Positions 13,401 to 26,385 of a stretch of DNA of 64,000 nucleotides are shown one piece after another (position 1 is the first letter of the stretch; each line of letters begins with the position of its first letter). Source of the DNA: Coturnix japonica (taxonomy: Eukaryota > Chordata > Aves > Galliformes > Phasianidae); assembly GCF_001577835.2 (NCBI RefSeq), contig NC_029526.1:837510-901509 (forward strand), read 5' to 3'. Under the pieces are notes generated by a model. That model did not search any database and was not told the origin of the DNA. It was given only the letters and a program-made list of their open reading frames with translations. The position numbers were made by a program, and so were the translations under genes.

Positions 13401-16400
13401 CTTTGGGAGGTTGGATCAGTGACGTAATGATCCCATGTCTTAATTGGTGGTGGTTGCTGTTCAGAGGCTGAGATGGGTGCAAAAATAAGATCAGAAGAAT
13501 GGGAGGAAGGTGTCAGATGGGCTGGCTGAAGGAAGGCTGCCTGCAGAGTGCAGGTGTTCTTCCTCTCATCTCTAACCTGGACAAACACAGCTGAATTCTC
13601 CCAAGGACACTAAAAAGAGATCAGGGCAAACGAGCTGTATTCTGCAGCAGTTCACTTCTCAGAGAGGCAAAAAGGTTAACAGGCCCCAAAGTGCAGGCAA
13701 AGCAAGATGGTTTAGTCCAGTCTCACCCTAAAAACATGTTGAAATTCTCCCTCTCCTTCCAAAATGCTGGGGCACATGTCTGGTGTGAAGAACTGAAAGC
13801 ACTCTGCTGACAGGGACCTGTGATACATGTCATACTAGACACGTGTCCATAGCCACGTCTGTGATTTTGGTTGGTATTAAGCTGCTGCAGGTGGTGGAAT
13901 CCCAAAACATCTGCTTCTGCTTGGTGAGGTTTTGTTGCTCTGCGTAGCGATCAGATGACTTGCATTCTTGGCAGTAACCTCTCTTTTAATAGGTTCCATG
14001 TGTGTGGAGCTTTACCCTTTTGTAAGCATGAGTGTATGTAGAACGAAGGAGTTAGAACACAGCTCAGAACTAAAGCACTTCTTGTTTTTCTTTATTGCTA
14101 TCTGTGGTTGCTAGCAGAGGAGTGCTTCAGGATACGTAGGGCGTGGGGCCTCCTGGCTCTCAAGCAGTGGAAGCAGCAGGTCTGAAATGAAAAGGAATTA
14201 GAGATCCTGCCCAAATCTGACTCGACTTTGGTGATTGTCGTAGGGTATGTGAAGACAGGCTCTGTTTCTCTGGCTCAGACTCAGGATCGGCTGATCTCTC
14301 TGAAACGCATTGCTTCATCTCTCAAGTATGTATAAGCAGGAAATGCATCTGCTTTCACGCGTGTATCTGTTCTGCCCTGAGCCTGACGGCAGCGTTTTCC
14401 CTGTGTTCTGTGGCAGCGTATCGGGGATCCCCTGCGAAATCATCAGCCCGAAGCAAGTGGCAGAGCTCCACCCGCTCATCAACATCCACGACCTCGTGGG
14501 GGCCATGTATGTGCCCGAGGATGCGCTCGTGCTGTCTGCCAACGTCAGCCTGGCTCTGGCAACGGCTGCCTCGCGGAACGGTGCGTCTCAGTTCCTTCCA
14601 TTCAGAAAAGAAAATGATATTCTACATCCGGCCGTTCCCATAAGCACTGAAAACCAAAAGAGACTTGGAGCAGTGTGAAGGTGGGGCAGAGGTTAGGCTG
14701 GGTGACAGAGCTGAGGCTCACTGAGGGCTCAAGTCCCTCAGGGTGGGAGAAGTGATTTAGGAAGGCACCTCTCTTAGTTTCTTTTAGCCTCTCTCTGTTC
14801 TGCATACTGATTTTCCATAACAGAACTGACTTTCCATAAAAGAAGCAGTCTTGCATCCAGAGCATCGGGCTTTGTTGCATACGGAACCGTATCAGTTATT
14901 GAAAGCAATCTGTAGTTGGGCTCTTCTTTCATGCTGCTGATACGAAGGTCAGGTTGTCACATGGCAAAGAAGCAATCAACTCAATGATGAAATTATATGC
15001 TTGCTGTTCTACAAATAGCAGGATTTCACTTGGGCCGAACACAAGTGTTTTGTCTTAAAGAAGAAAAGAGCTTAGTGCTGGCAGCCTGACACTGGGGCAC
15101 GAGGGCTGGCAGTGGACTGACCTTCTCATGTCCTCTGCAGGTGTCCAGATCCACGAGCGGACGAGTGTGAGCCATGTGTCAGTGCAGAAGGGTCGTGTGA
15201 CCGGAGTCGAGACCGACAGAGGACACATTAAATGCCAGTTCTTCGTCAACTGTGCTGGCCAGGTTGGGTTATTAAATTGCTGTTGCCCTCTCACTACCAG
15301 CACACAAATGGTGTTTGCTTCTAGAAGCAGAGCCCAGAGTTGGCTGGACTGTACAGATCTTATTTTGCTTCAGTTTTTTAAGTTGACCTATCCTCGTCAA
15401 GGTCTGGCTTTTCTGAATGTTACGTCAGAAACACAAATACAGCCTTTGGCCTGGATGGTTTAGATCCTAAGAAAACAGGAAAAAATGTATTTGTTTAAGG
15501 TTTAGGCACTGAGAACTGCATCTTATTTGGCCTTTTATGCAAGCAGCTCACAGAGGTCATCTGTTCGCATGTGCCTTTTTTATTAGAGGTTGTTTTCTTC
15601 TGCATTCTAACATGGACTTCCTTTTCATCTCAATTTCAGTGGGCCTATGAGCTGGGCCACTCTGGGAAGGAGCCAGTCAACATCCCGCTCCATGCCTGCG
15701 AGCACTTCTACCTCCTGACACATCCTTTGAAGGAACCTCTGGCAAGCAATGTCCCGAGTAAGGGTTCTTCCCTGTATCAGAGAATCACATCTGCCTTCCC
15801 CAGGTGGTGTAATTATGACAAAAGGGCCAACTATGGACTGTCAGTTCTCAACCCAGGAATGTACTTCCTCGCCATATTGCTCTGAATATCCTATTTCAGT
15901 GGTAATGTATATCATGGAGTCACCTGGGTTGGAAGGTGGAAAAGGCTGTTGGAAAGCTTTTGCAGCAGAAACTGATTTGTGGAGTTTGTCAGCTGAGCAG
16001 ACAAATGACCTCAGGTCTGGCTTGCCTGGCTGGTGTGTCTAAAGAGAGGTGGATTGCTGCATTTGTGGGCTGGAGAGGGTGCTAGCCTTGGCGCTATGTT
16101 TTCCTTGCAGGCTGCTGTGCCCAAATGGCCCATCTATTCCTTTCCTCCAACTGAAGCTAAGGCTTTGCAATGGCATTTACATGTCTATGAGCTGTAGGGG
16201 CAACCCAAGCGCTTGAGGTAATTGCTCCTCCCCCACATTCTGGCTTTTGGATTTCTTAAATAAAAGCCCTTGTGTTTGAAAAGTGGTTGGGGAGTAGAAA
16301 GCATTGCTTATTTCCTCTCAGTCTTTAGTCATTTCTGCTTCTAGTGAGTAATATCTATTTTCCCCAATGAATTCAACTCTCTGACCAGACTCTCTAGAGT

Positions 16401-19400
16401 AATTACAGTTATATATTCACAGCTTCTTTGGGAGTGAGGGAAAAAAAAGTTGCTATGGGACATGTCAGGTAGAGTTTCCTAAGTGCTTCAAGTGGATGCT
16501 GCCGCTAAAGGAAGCCATCCCCACCTGACTGCCTGCTCTCACCCCCTCGCTGCCTGCCTTCTTTATGCCAGCGGCCTGCAGCCAAGTGGATCAGTGACTT
16601 GTATGCATTAAAAATAACTGTTACTAATACACCAGAAAAACGAGGGGGAGGGCAGGACTTTTCCTAGTGGTGTGTCTGGTCCTGGGTGCATTTTCAGTGG
16701 AGCTGGGCCAGTGTAAGAGTTTGTAACCTCTTAGCACAAGGGATGTGTGACGCTGTCTTTCTACTGGCTTTGGTGCTCTTTAGATTCAGTTTGTTGTCCT
16801 GCCCAGAAGTTAACCTGAGTGTCATGGTGGGAATGAGTGATAATGAGTGGTCATGTGAGAACCAGAAGTGGTGTAGAAATGGAGAGAGACTACAACTGTT
16901 TGTTCTCCTGGCTGTGGACTGCTAGCTTGGCCCAGCCCATCGCCAGTCCCTGTTGGTGGTGTTTGCCCTGGATCAATAGAGGTAGCTTTCCCTCCTCTCA
17001 CTCCCCTTCACACCTCTTTTCTTTCCTCTGCAGCTGTTGTGGACCCCGATGGCAGGATCTACATCCGCAACTGGCAGGGCGGAATCCTCTCAGGGGGCTT
17101 TGAGAAAAACCCCAAACCTCTTTTCACGGAGGGACGGAACCAGCTGGAGATCCATAACCTTCAGGAGGACTGGGATCACTTTGGTACGTGGTGGGGGACA
17201 GAGTCCTGCAGCAGCACAGCACATGGCTTTGGCAGAAGGCAAACTTGGCAGCGCTGACTGCCAAGTGTATTTTCCAGTGCAGGAAGTTTGCTTTGTGGAT
17301 AGAACCTGGTATTGCTGCTTTCCAGACTTCGTTCCACCCTGACAGCGTTGTGGTTTATTGCTTTCCACATATGCTGTCATTCTCCTCTCATATTGCTTTG
17401 CATTTTTGTTTTGATGTACTTCTGACTCAGAGGGTTCTTTGTGTGGGAAGAAATACAGTGTGGTCTAGGAGCCCCTTTATTTCCCAGCTTTTATGCCTCA
17501 TAACTTTGTGTGTGCCACCTCCGGTTTCCCTTTTGTCTTGGGGAACCAATTCTGCCCTTTGTCAGAGCTCTTTGCTACCCTGTAGATGTTTCTACCTGTG
17601 ACTCTAAACACAGCTAGACTTTCACTGGTGTCTCCCTGCAGTGCTGGTGTGTTCTTCCAGCTACTCCCCACGTTACACTGATTCCTTCTAGTTCTGTGTC
17701 TGAGGCAGTGATGATACCACAAGCCATCCAAATTCCAGGGTGGTGCTTTAGAGCCAGGGTTGTCTGCAGTTTAGAGACCTGCAGGTGGCTGCAGACTTGC
17801 TTGAAGTGTTAGCTTCACTAATGAGCTGCCCAAGCTCTGCACCCACTTCCTCTTTGGCTTTCTAGATACTGCTAAAATGAGAAAGCATTGCTTGCTGGCA
17901 CCCACAAATTGTCTGAGTTTTGGAAGCAACTGCGTGCCACGTTTCAGCGTGACCCTTTCATCAGTTCAAACTACCGAGCACTTGAATAGAGTCAGAGCTT
18001 ACTCAGCCAATATTTGATCCTTTCCTTAGGGCAGCAGTTCCTGTGGCTTGAGCTCTTGCTTTCCTGCTTTGATCTCTTTGCTTGGAACACCTTTTGATTT
18101 TTCAAATGCTCTGTACAGCTGCTTAAATGTTGGCTGTAAGTACAAATCTAAAACGGATCCCTCTTTTTATCCATAAGAATAAAAGGGTCTGTAATGACAG
18201 GCTCTCCCTCTGGAACTGCAGTGCGTGAGAGAGGGAAGAAAAGGAGCAGGTCACAAAGACCGTTTCTTGTCTGTGATTTCTTAGGTAATGTGAAATCTGA
18301 GTGTCTTGGTGTCTGAAAAGCTGAGGGGTGTCACTGGCGCTGAATTCTGAGGACTTCATTTCACCATACAAAGCTGATGGGCTTTGAACTCATCATTGCA
18401 TTGGTTCTGTGCAGGCATCAGCAGTCAAAGCAAAAGATAGGAATTGTTAGGCATGGAGCAAAGTTATTATGCAGCTCTAAATCCTTGGCTTGCCAGATAA
18501 GAGGTGTTGTTCTGGGCTCCCTGTCTCCAGAGAGCATCGTGTTACTGGAGAGGAATTGGTGGGAGGGGAGCCATGGGTTGGAGCAGCTCCCAGGGGAGTG
18601 ACTGAACGGGTAAGGAAAAGAGAGAGGACCAAAGGGAGATGAATAGAGGTCCAGGGAAGCCTGGATGGGATGGAGAGGCTAAGTGGGGATCTCCTGTACA
18701 CTCTCTCTTCTGCAGTGGCAGCTGGAGGCCATCATAAAAGGTAATTGAGTGTGAGTTTTGAAACAAGAGGAGGTGATTCCTCATACTATGCGTGTATTGT
18801 ATGGCTGCACATGCCGGGTGTTTTCAGAAGTTGTGGGGAAACGGTCAAAAAAGAGGAGTTCAATTAAAGGTTACTATTTAGTAAATATCACTTACCTGAC
18901 AGTCAATATTAGTTTAGTTTAGTAAATAGTGCTTAGCATTCAGTAAATATTGTCTTTGGATTTAGTAAATGCCATTTAGGGTGGAGGGAAAACTTAGCAG
19001 GCTTTTAGGAAATGCTCTTATCTGCAGGTAAGTGTAGGCTGGCAGGACGTGTGAGGCAGATATCACATAGTGTTGTCTCTTCTTGTTGCTCTCGAAGTAT
19101 CTATTACTTCCACTAACAAAACTAAACAGATTTCCACTGTGGAAAACAGCACTGACCTCTTGGTCTGAATTAGGATGGCTGCTTGTATGCAGAAATGAGA
19201 GCTGCGTTCAGGTAGCAGCCTGCTGGCCAGTCTGATAGTGAAGCAGCTGAAGGGCTCTGTGATGTGACTTCTTGTCTTCTTGTTTGTGTTGGCTCCTAGA
19301 ACCGCTTCTGAGCTCCCTCCTGCGCAGGATGCCCAACGTGGAGGCTCTGCAGATCATGCAGTTGGTGAATTGCCCCGAGTCCTTCACTCCAGACATGCGG

Positions 19401-22400
19401 TGCATCATGGGCGAGTCGCCCACTGTGCGGGGATACTTCGTTCTGGCTGGAATGAACTCAGCTGGGATCTCATATGGTGGGGGAGCAGGCAAGTAAGTGG
19501 TTTCTCACTATTATGTAAGTAAGGTTTGAACTGAGAAAAAAAGTCTGCTCGAATGTCAGTGTCTGTCACATTCCTTCTGCTGCCAAAAGAGGACGCTTTT
19601 GTTTCCAGTTTGAGGGATAGAGAAGAGCAGAGCTGCATTCCAGCAATGTTCCCGGTCTGTGCTGGCCTCTCCTATCCTGCACATCTCTCCAAGCACCGCA
19701 TTCCAGTGCTCAGCAGCCTGCTGGGCATCAGGCGAGCTTCCTGAGCTAACCAGTCCCAACTTCTGTCTCCCAGGAAGAGATAAAAGCTCAGCAGAGCTTA
19801 TTCCTTCATCTTCTGTACTCCATGTACCCTTTAACGTATTATTTGGCTGAAACCATTTGCATTTTCAGGTTGACACTGTGGTTAATTTCTCTCAAAACAG
19901 TGAATCTAAAGCAGACAGAGCATCCAGATGTGATGCCAGGTGTGGCCAATACAACTAGAGACTCCTCTCTGCCAGCAAGCTAGAGATGCAATCATTTCCC
20001 AGTACACTCCAGTTCCTATGTTAATGCAAATAGTTTGTCAGGCATATAAGTGTGAACCCAGCAGCAAAGTTGCTTGCAAAATGATCAACACTTCCTCTGG
20101 TTGCCATTTGGGTTTGGCAGCATCCCTTCTGCTGTACAGCTTTCTTGACAAGCTGCTTGGCTAGTGCTAATATCTGCATTTTTTCCTCTGGTTTCTCTCC
20201 ATTGTCTATTAATTTAACTCACCAAGGGAAGGAAATCATCATGTTTTGTTGCCATAGTGTAATGTAGTGAGTAGCGTAGTGAGGTTCTCCAAAAGTCAAA
20301 ATCACTTCTGAAGCTAAAAACCAGTTTTCCATTTGCTGCTACAGCCTGAAGTGAAGCAGATTAGCTGGTGTAACTTTGAGTTATCAGCCTCAAACTGTTT
20401 GTTTTCCTGTTTACTGGCTGCACACAGGTCCTCCAGCTCTGCTTTTATCTGAGCTGCCTTTGTCCCTTAGCTCTGGAGCACGCCGTCCTCCCTCACTGCA
20501 AGGAGCACAGCAAAACATAACTTGGCTGGTACCTGGTGCTGCACTGAGTGCTGTCACTGATGCTTTGTGGCTGAGCCTACACAAGGTGCTGAAAAATGAC
20601 AGAGCAGTCAGCCTGCAGACTGCAGCCTGAGTGTACCCAGCACTCCTTTGTGTAGTGCAGCATGAGGGCTTGACACCGTCAGCACAGCTGCCTGTCCAGT
20701 CTGGCTTTGTTTAGCACGTGTCCTTAACTTCCTGCTGCTCTGTATTATTCATCCTAGTGGGAAATTAATAATGTGGAGAGCTGATGGATGGCTTTTATAT
20801 TATAAAGGGGAAGTCTTCCAGGTTCAGGGTACCGTTTTAGTTCTGTTCTCTGCCAGATATCCTCATGTCTGAATTGCTTTGCTTCTAACTTCCAAGCTGG
20901 GTTCTTTTTCCACTGATTAATCTCTTGGTTTTTCTTTCCTGCCTCCATCAGGTACCTAGCAGAGTGGATGGTGAATGGCTATCCATCAGAAAACGTCTGG
21001 CCTTTGGATTTGAAGCGTTTTGGCACTCTTCAGAGCAGCCGCACCTTCCTCCGTCACCGTGTGATGGAAGTAATGCGTAAGTGAGGTCTCTGCTTTCACA
21101 GCTTGCCAGGACATGCAACCATTTGCTCCGTGTACACTGCCTGCCCTCTCTCAGCTGCCACTGCTCCAAGAATCATTTTCCTTCCTGCTGGCCTCCCCTG
21201 GGACAAATGCATTTCCCAGAGGAAGGGGAATGGTGGTTGCTCTGTGTTAGAGATGTTCTCATTAGACTTTCTGGAAGAGATGCTGTTGGTAGAGTGCTTG
21301 TTCTGTGCTTTGCCTCTGCTGTGGGGAAGTTTGTGCTTATCTGTGTAGGATTCCAGCCTAGTAGAACAGCACCAAGGTCTGTGTTGGAAATAGTAGTACT
21401 TCAGCTTCAATTTGAAGTACTTTGTGACCTAAGGAGAAACTTAACATTAATAAGGAAATATTCAGATGTCCTTCACTTATATTCCCTGCTGGTAATGAGG
21501 GAGGATCATAGAATGGTTTGGGTTGGAAGAGGCCTTTGAGATCATCTCATTCCAACCCACGAGACGCCTCCCTCTAGAGCAAGTTGCTCACAGCCCCATC
21601 CAGCCTGGCCTTGAGTGCTTCCAGGGAGGGGTTATCCACAAGGATGCTTGCTCTTAAGAAGGATGTTAGATACTGGCTGAGAAAGTGTGGGAGACGTTTG
21701 GAAAAGCTTCAGTGATTAGAAAAGGCTGAGCTGCTGATATTTGAGAAAGGTGAACTGGATGATTGCCCCACTGTTAGTGTTATCAGAACGAGGAGTGTGT
21801 GATAGAGTGTGCTGTCAGAGTGGAAAGTCAGAACTGTTTTGGGAGAATTTCCTTGATGTAAAGTGTGCCCATCATTCATCTGAAAGAGAATCCTAGCTAC
21901 AAGTCACCGTTTGACCTAATGCTGGCTCTCTGTCACCTTTGCAGCTCTCATGTGTGACCTGAAAGTTCCCCGCTGGGACTTCCAGACGGGCAGGCAGCTG
22001 CGCACCTCCCCTCTATATGACCGCCTGGATGCCCAGGGGGCCAGGTGGATGGAGAAGCACGGCTTTGAGAGGGTCAAATACTTTGTTCCACCTGGGAAAG
22101 GTGAGATGGTGTTTTCCTCTGCTTGCTGCGTCTGTGTTAGTCTGCATTTGATCTTAATTTGTTCCATTTATGAACTGTGGCTTTGATTCTTCTTGACGTC
22201 AGATCTGCTGGATTTGGATCAGAGCAAAACCTTCTACAAACCGGACTGGTTTGATATTGTGGGTTCTGAAGTCAAGTGCTGCAAGGAAGCAGTCTGTGTG
22301 ATCGACATGTCATCTTTTACCAAGTTTGAGATAAGTGTAAGTAGCCACGGAGTGATGGCACAGCCTGGGGGGGCAGCCTGCTGGCTCCTGAGGATAGCAG

Positions 22401-25400
22401 GAGGGAGGATGGCTAAATTCACAATTGAAAGAATTTGGGCCAGAACACTGATGCGCTCTTCAGCTGTCCCAGTGAATTTGTGTTGCTTGCACAGCTCGCC
22501 TGGCTTAACTGACTCTCATTTCCTGTAGTCCACAGGAGATCAGGCGCTGCAGAGCCTGCAGTATCTCTTCTCCAACGACCTGGATGTGCCGGTGGGGCAC
22601 GTTGTGCATACTGGCATGCTGAATGAGAACGGGGGCTATGAGAATGACTGCAGCATAGCACGCTTGAGCAAACGCAGGTAGGTTCACATCTACACTTCCT
22701 GCATGTGGTGGGAGTGCCTATAGGAGCAAAGACTGTAAACTCCACTCCCACTCCTCATAAAGAAACAGGAAGTCTCTGTGCTGCACACCTCCCTAATGCT
22801 GTACCCCAAAAGAGAGCATGACTTTAGTGGGGGAAATAGGCCCTTTTGGTGACTGCGGATAAGGACAGATTTCCATCCAGTGTTGGGCTTCAGGTGTTCG
22901 CTTTCTCCATTGAAAGACAGCTTTGTTTTCAGCACGTTGGTTCCAGTCATTAGCTTACTGCTTAAGCATTCAGACTAGCAGTGTTTGCTCATTGACTCCT
23001 GGGCAGTCTTCTCCCTGGGACTCCCTGCTGAGGCGGCTCCTCGGTGATGATTTCCGCTTGTGTTGTTGTGTGGTTGCTCTCATTCTCAGCACAGTGAGCT
23101 CTCATGTAGCTTTTTTCTTTTGCTCTCTGCTGCAAACTGACACAATCCCAGGATCTCATCCTTAAACACAGCAACTTCAGCTCTCTTTGGCGTTTAAATA
23201 AATAAACCCACCCTTCTTATGGTTAAAAACTTTTTAATGGGTATGTCTCAGCTGAGCATCGGTTCCCTGCACCATTTTCTGTGTGTGCTCTCATTGTGTC
23301 TGTGAAAGCAGTCTTCTCTGCTGCTCTTCTAATTAGAAGCTGCTTTTTTCCCTCTTCCTCTATTTGCATTCATGTATTGTTAGAAGCATTGTCTGCCTCT
23401 GTGTGAAACTGGTAGCTTTCCTCCTTGTTAGCCACGTTTGCAGATATTATCTCTGTCAATAAAGTACTCCAGCTCACAGTCTGTATGAAAGAGACCAGCT
23501 TGTTTCCACATATCGAATAGAGTTCTGTGTACAGACACTGTTAATAATACCACCATTGTGTCAGGGGAGACTTGCTGAAACAGGGAGTTGCTTTGAGAAT
23601 GGAGCACTCTTCTGCTGTCAGAGTACAGGGAGTCACTGCTCTTCCAGAGCTGCAGATACTGTCTGCAAAATGCCTTTGGAGCTGCCATGCAGACTTGCTG
23701 TAGAACTGCGTGTATTCCATTTCTAGAGCTTCTGCTGCCTTCTTGTCACCAGGGTGCTGCTGCTACTTGCAGGCAGAGCTTTCCTGTCGTAACAGATGTG
23801 ATGGTGTTGATCCATTAGTTGTGGTTTTCCTAAACCAGCATATTGGATCTTGTGTTATCTTGGAAGCTGCCGAGTGTCTCCAGTGGTTGTTGGACACAGA
23901 ATGTACCGAGTCATCTCGTGGCTGTCAAGATTCATTGTTTCTTGATTGTACTTTTTCTTTTCCAGCTTCTTTATGATTTCCCCTACTGACCAACAAGTCC
24001 ATTGTTGGACCTGGCTGAAGAACCGTTTGCCTGAAGATAGCAACTTGACCTTAGAAGATGTGACCTGGAAGTACACGGGTAATGCATCACTGAGAGCAGA
24101 CGTTATTGCACGGCCTGAAGTCACAAATGGTGTCATGTGTGTGTTATGGTGTCTGTGGAGCTGTGGCTGGTCTCTTTTCCAAGTGAATGGGTGAAACCAA
24201 CGATCAGGTTCTTCCTTCTGGCAGGCTGGGAGCTGGGAGACAGAATTCCTCTCCTGTGTGCTGTCAGGAGGGGCTGATGATGTCCATATTCTTAAGTAAA
24301 CTTCACAACCCTCCACAGTGTGAACTGCACAGCTTCCCAAAGGGAAATGAGGATCGGTGCCTGCATGTCTGCAGCGTTAAGTAAGACCTCTTCAGTCTTA
24401 TTCTAATGATTTATCTTCCTCTCTTTAGCTCTCAACCTGATAGGCCCCCGTGCTGTGGATGTCTTGTCAGAGTTGTCCTATGCCCCAATGACCCCAGAAC
24501 ACTTTCCTTCTTTCTTCTGCAAGGTGAGTGACTGTGCTTCCTTCCTCCTCACCCCACTAGGTTTCCTAGTGAGCTAGAAGGGAAGGACTGTGCTTTCAGT
24601 AGTTAGAGGGGAATTTGGATTCACCTACAGTTCTTGCAGTAGCTGTGCTACGCAGGTCACGTCCTCATTAGGCTCACTTTGCTAACTTGCTTTATTTGGA
24701 TTGCTGAATCTGTAGATGAATATGATTTTTTCTCCCGGTATCCCACTCACTGTCGGCTTGGTGCCACATGGTGTCATGGTTCGTATCACATAACCTGCTC
24801 CAAAACCATCAGCCGGGGGCAGCTGGGGTTGGTGGCTCTGGAGTCATTGTCACGTTAAAGGGCTGAGCAGGTCACTGCTGTTAACTCCTCCAGAGCATAA
24901 AGCACAGTGCTTTGTCCTGATCCAGTTCCAAGGCTTCCATGAAGGGATTCAAAAATCTGGGTAATATTTGGGTGGCTGCTGTCTGGATTTTTAGATTCAG
25001 TCCTTCAGAAGCATGTGCTGGTGGCAGAGGGTTTGTCCCATGTGGTGTGCGTTGTGCATTATAGTGTTCCTTCTGGATCTCTATGCTATGTTCCACTTTG
25101 AATGTTTTTACCCCCCTCTGATTCTGCAGGAGATGAGCGTGGGCTACGCTAATGGCATCCGTGTGATGAGTATCACTCACACAGGAGAACCTGGATTCAT
25201 GCTTTATATTCCCATCGAGGTAAGAGTGTGCTGTGGCCTCAGCTAATTAAAACAGTTGCTCGCATGCATAATTAGTAATGGATTTTCCATGTGTACTCAG
25301 GGTAATGAGGAGTCAGAAAGGTGCCTGCAGGGCACAAGGGGAGTTCCCCTGCTTTGTGTAGCATCCCAGCAGCCAGGCAGGGCACATAACACTGGTGGTG

Positions 25401-26385
25401 ATGTGTCAGATGCCGTCCCTCTTTCCTGGTGTGTGTTTGCAGCTCTGTGTTTCCCCCTTCCTTTGTAGTACGCCCTCCACGTGTACAATGAGGTGATGAA
25501 CATGGGGCAGAAATATGGGATCCGGAATGCCGGTTATTACGCACTCCGCAGCCTGAGGATCGAGAAGTTTTTTGCCTTCTGGGGCCAGGATCTGGATGCT
25601 TTTACCACTCCTATGGAGTGTGGCCGTGAGTTCCAGGTCAAGCTGGAAAAGGTACGGTGGAAAGCTGGCACTGTGGCAGAGCCTGGCATTACGTGATGCC
25701 ACCCAAGAGGGTCATCTTTTGATGGAGCTGTAAGGGCTGACAATACCCCATGTTCTTCTGCTTTGTAAAGGTGCTAACAAGAGAAAATGTATCCCATCTT
25801 CCTCTTTCCTGGGCAGCCTTCTTGGTGATCTGGGTAGCATCCTGTGTAGATTATTGTAGTGGAGGGAGCTGTGTACCTTCCAGGCCCAAGCTGAGCTCAC
25901 ATTGCTAATCTGTTAAAACTGAGCAGTGCCACATTTCCAATTCCTTCCATCAACCAAGGCTTTCCTTTTTTTCCTCCCAGGGGATGGAGTTTGTCGGCCA
26001 GGAAGCTCTGCTGGAGCAGAAGCAGAATGGGGTATACAAACGCTTCACCATGTTCATTCTGGAGGACCATGACACAGATATGGACCTCTGGCCCTGGTGG
26101 GGCGAACCCATCTTCCGCAACGGCCGCTACGTGGGCAGAACCACCAGCAGTGCCTACAGCTACACTCTGGAGCGCCATGTCTGCCTTGGCTTTGTGCATC
26201 ACTTCGATGAGAAGACAGGGGAGGAGCTGGTGGTGACGACTGACTTCATCAACCAGGGCGAGTACGAGATCGACATCGCCGGGCAGCGCTTCCAGGCCAA
26301 AGCCAAACTCTACCCCTTCAGCTCCCTCTTTGCTCAGCGTCGCCGCAAGGATGAGGTGGAACTGAGTGGTTACCAGGGGGAGTAG
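10424..26385 (+). CDS. PDPR: Pyruvate dehydrogenase phosphatase regulatory subunit (PDPR), 878 aa
   Basis: This FAD-containing mitochondrial matrix protein lowers the Mg sensitivity of the PDP1 phosphatase and so tunes pyruvate dehydrogenase. Exons: 10424-10647, 13232-13365, 14244-14325, 14417-14580, 15141-15262, 15640-15757, 17034-17183, 19300-19492, 20952-21076, 21945-22100, 22203-22336, 22529-22677, 23966-24078, 24429-24523, 25130-25219, 25469-25651 and 25981-26385. All joins keep frame with GT-AG borders, giving 878 residues (human 879). Residues 1-40 look like a basic mitochondrial leader. A Rossmann FAD motif GAGITG is at 48-53, within a DAO-type oxidase half that runs to about 400. The C-terminal half is GcvT/aminomethyltransferase-like, as in dimethylglycine dehydrogenase. 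The start was chosen because ATG 10424 opens the conserved frame directly after a good acceptor. Confidence 0.97.
10785..10998 (+). mobile_element. CR1 LINE 3' fragment in PDPR intron
   Basis: Sense strand plus. It shows the CR1 series CTGGAACAGGCTGCCCAG, then GGTTGTGGATGCCCCGTCC, then GAGGTCCCTTCCAACCC and a worn ATTCTGYGATTC tail. It is 5'-truncated and has diverged. It lies in the 2.6-kb intron 10648-13231, the rest of which shows nothing I can name. Confidence 0.88.
18870..18980 (+). repeat. AT-rich imperfect repeats, TTTAGTAAAT core
   Basis: Four copies of an (A/T)TYAGTAAAT core begin near 18876, 18916, 18938 and 18960 in the PDPR intron 17184-19299. Several are followed by a CTTA or CATTTAG-like segment. 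Spacing is 40, 22 and 22 bp, so it looks like a decayed short tandem array. The rest of the intron holds nothing recognisable. Confidence 0.6.
21507..21650 (-). mobile_element. CR1 LINE 3' fragment in PDPR intron
   Basis: Sense strand minus. On plus it begins with ATCATAGAATGGTTTGGGTT, the reverse of the CR1 3' end and 8-bp tail. It continues through CAGCCTGGCCTTGAGTGCTT and the GGGGTTATCCACA block. About 140 bp, 5'-truncated, in the intron 21077-21944. Confidence 0.92.

Noticed and set aside
15905-15955. Possible tiny CR1 tail (ATCATGGAGTCACCTGGGTT)
   Set aside because: It resembles the reversed CR1 3' end, but only about 40 bp match and no further CR1 blocks follow. Too short to call.
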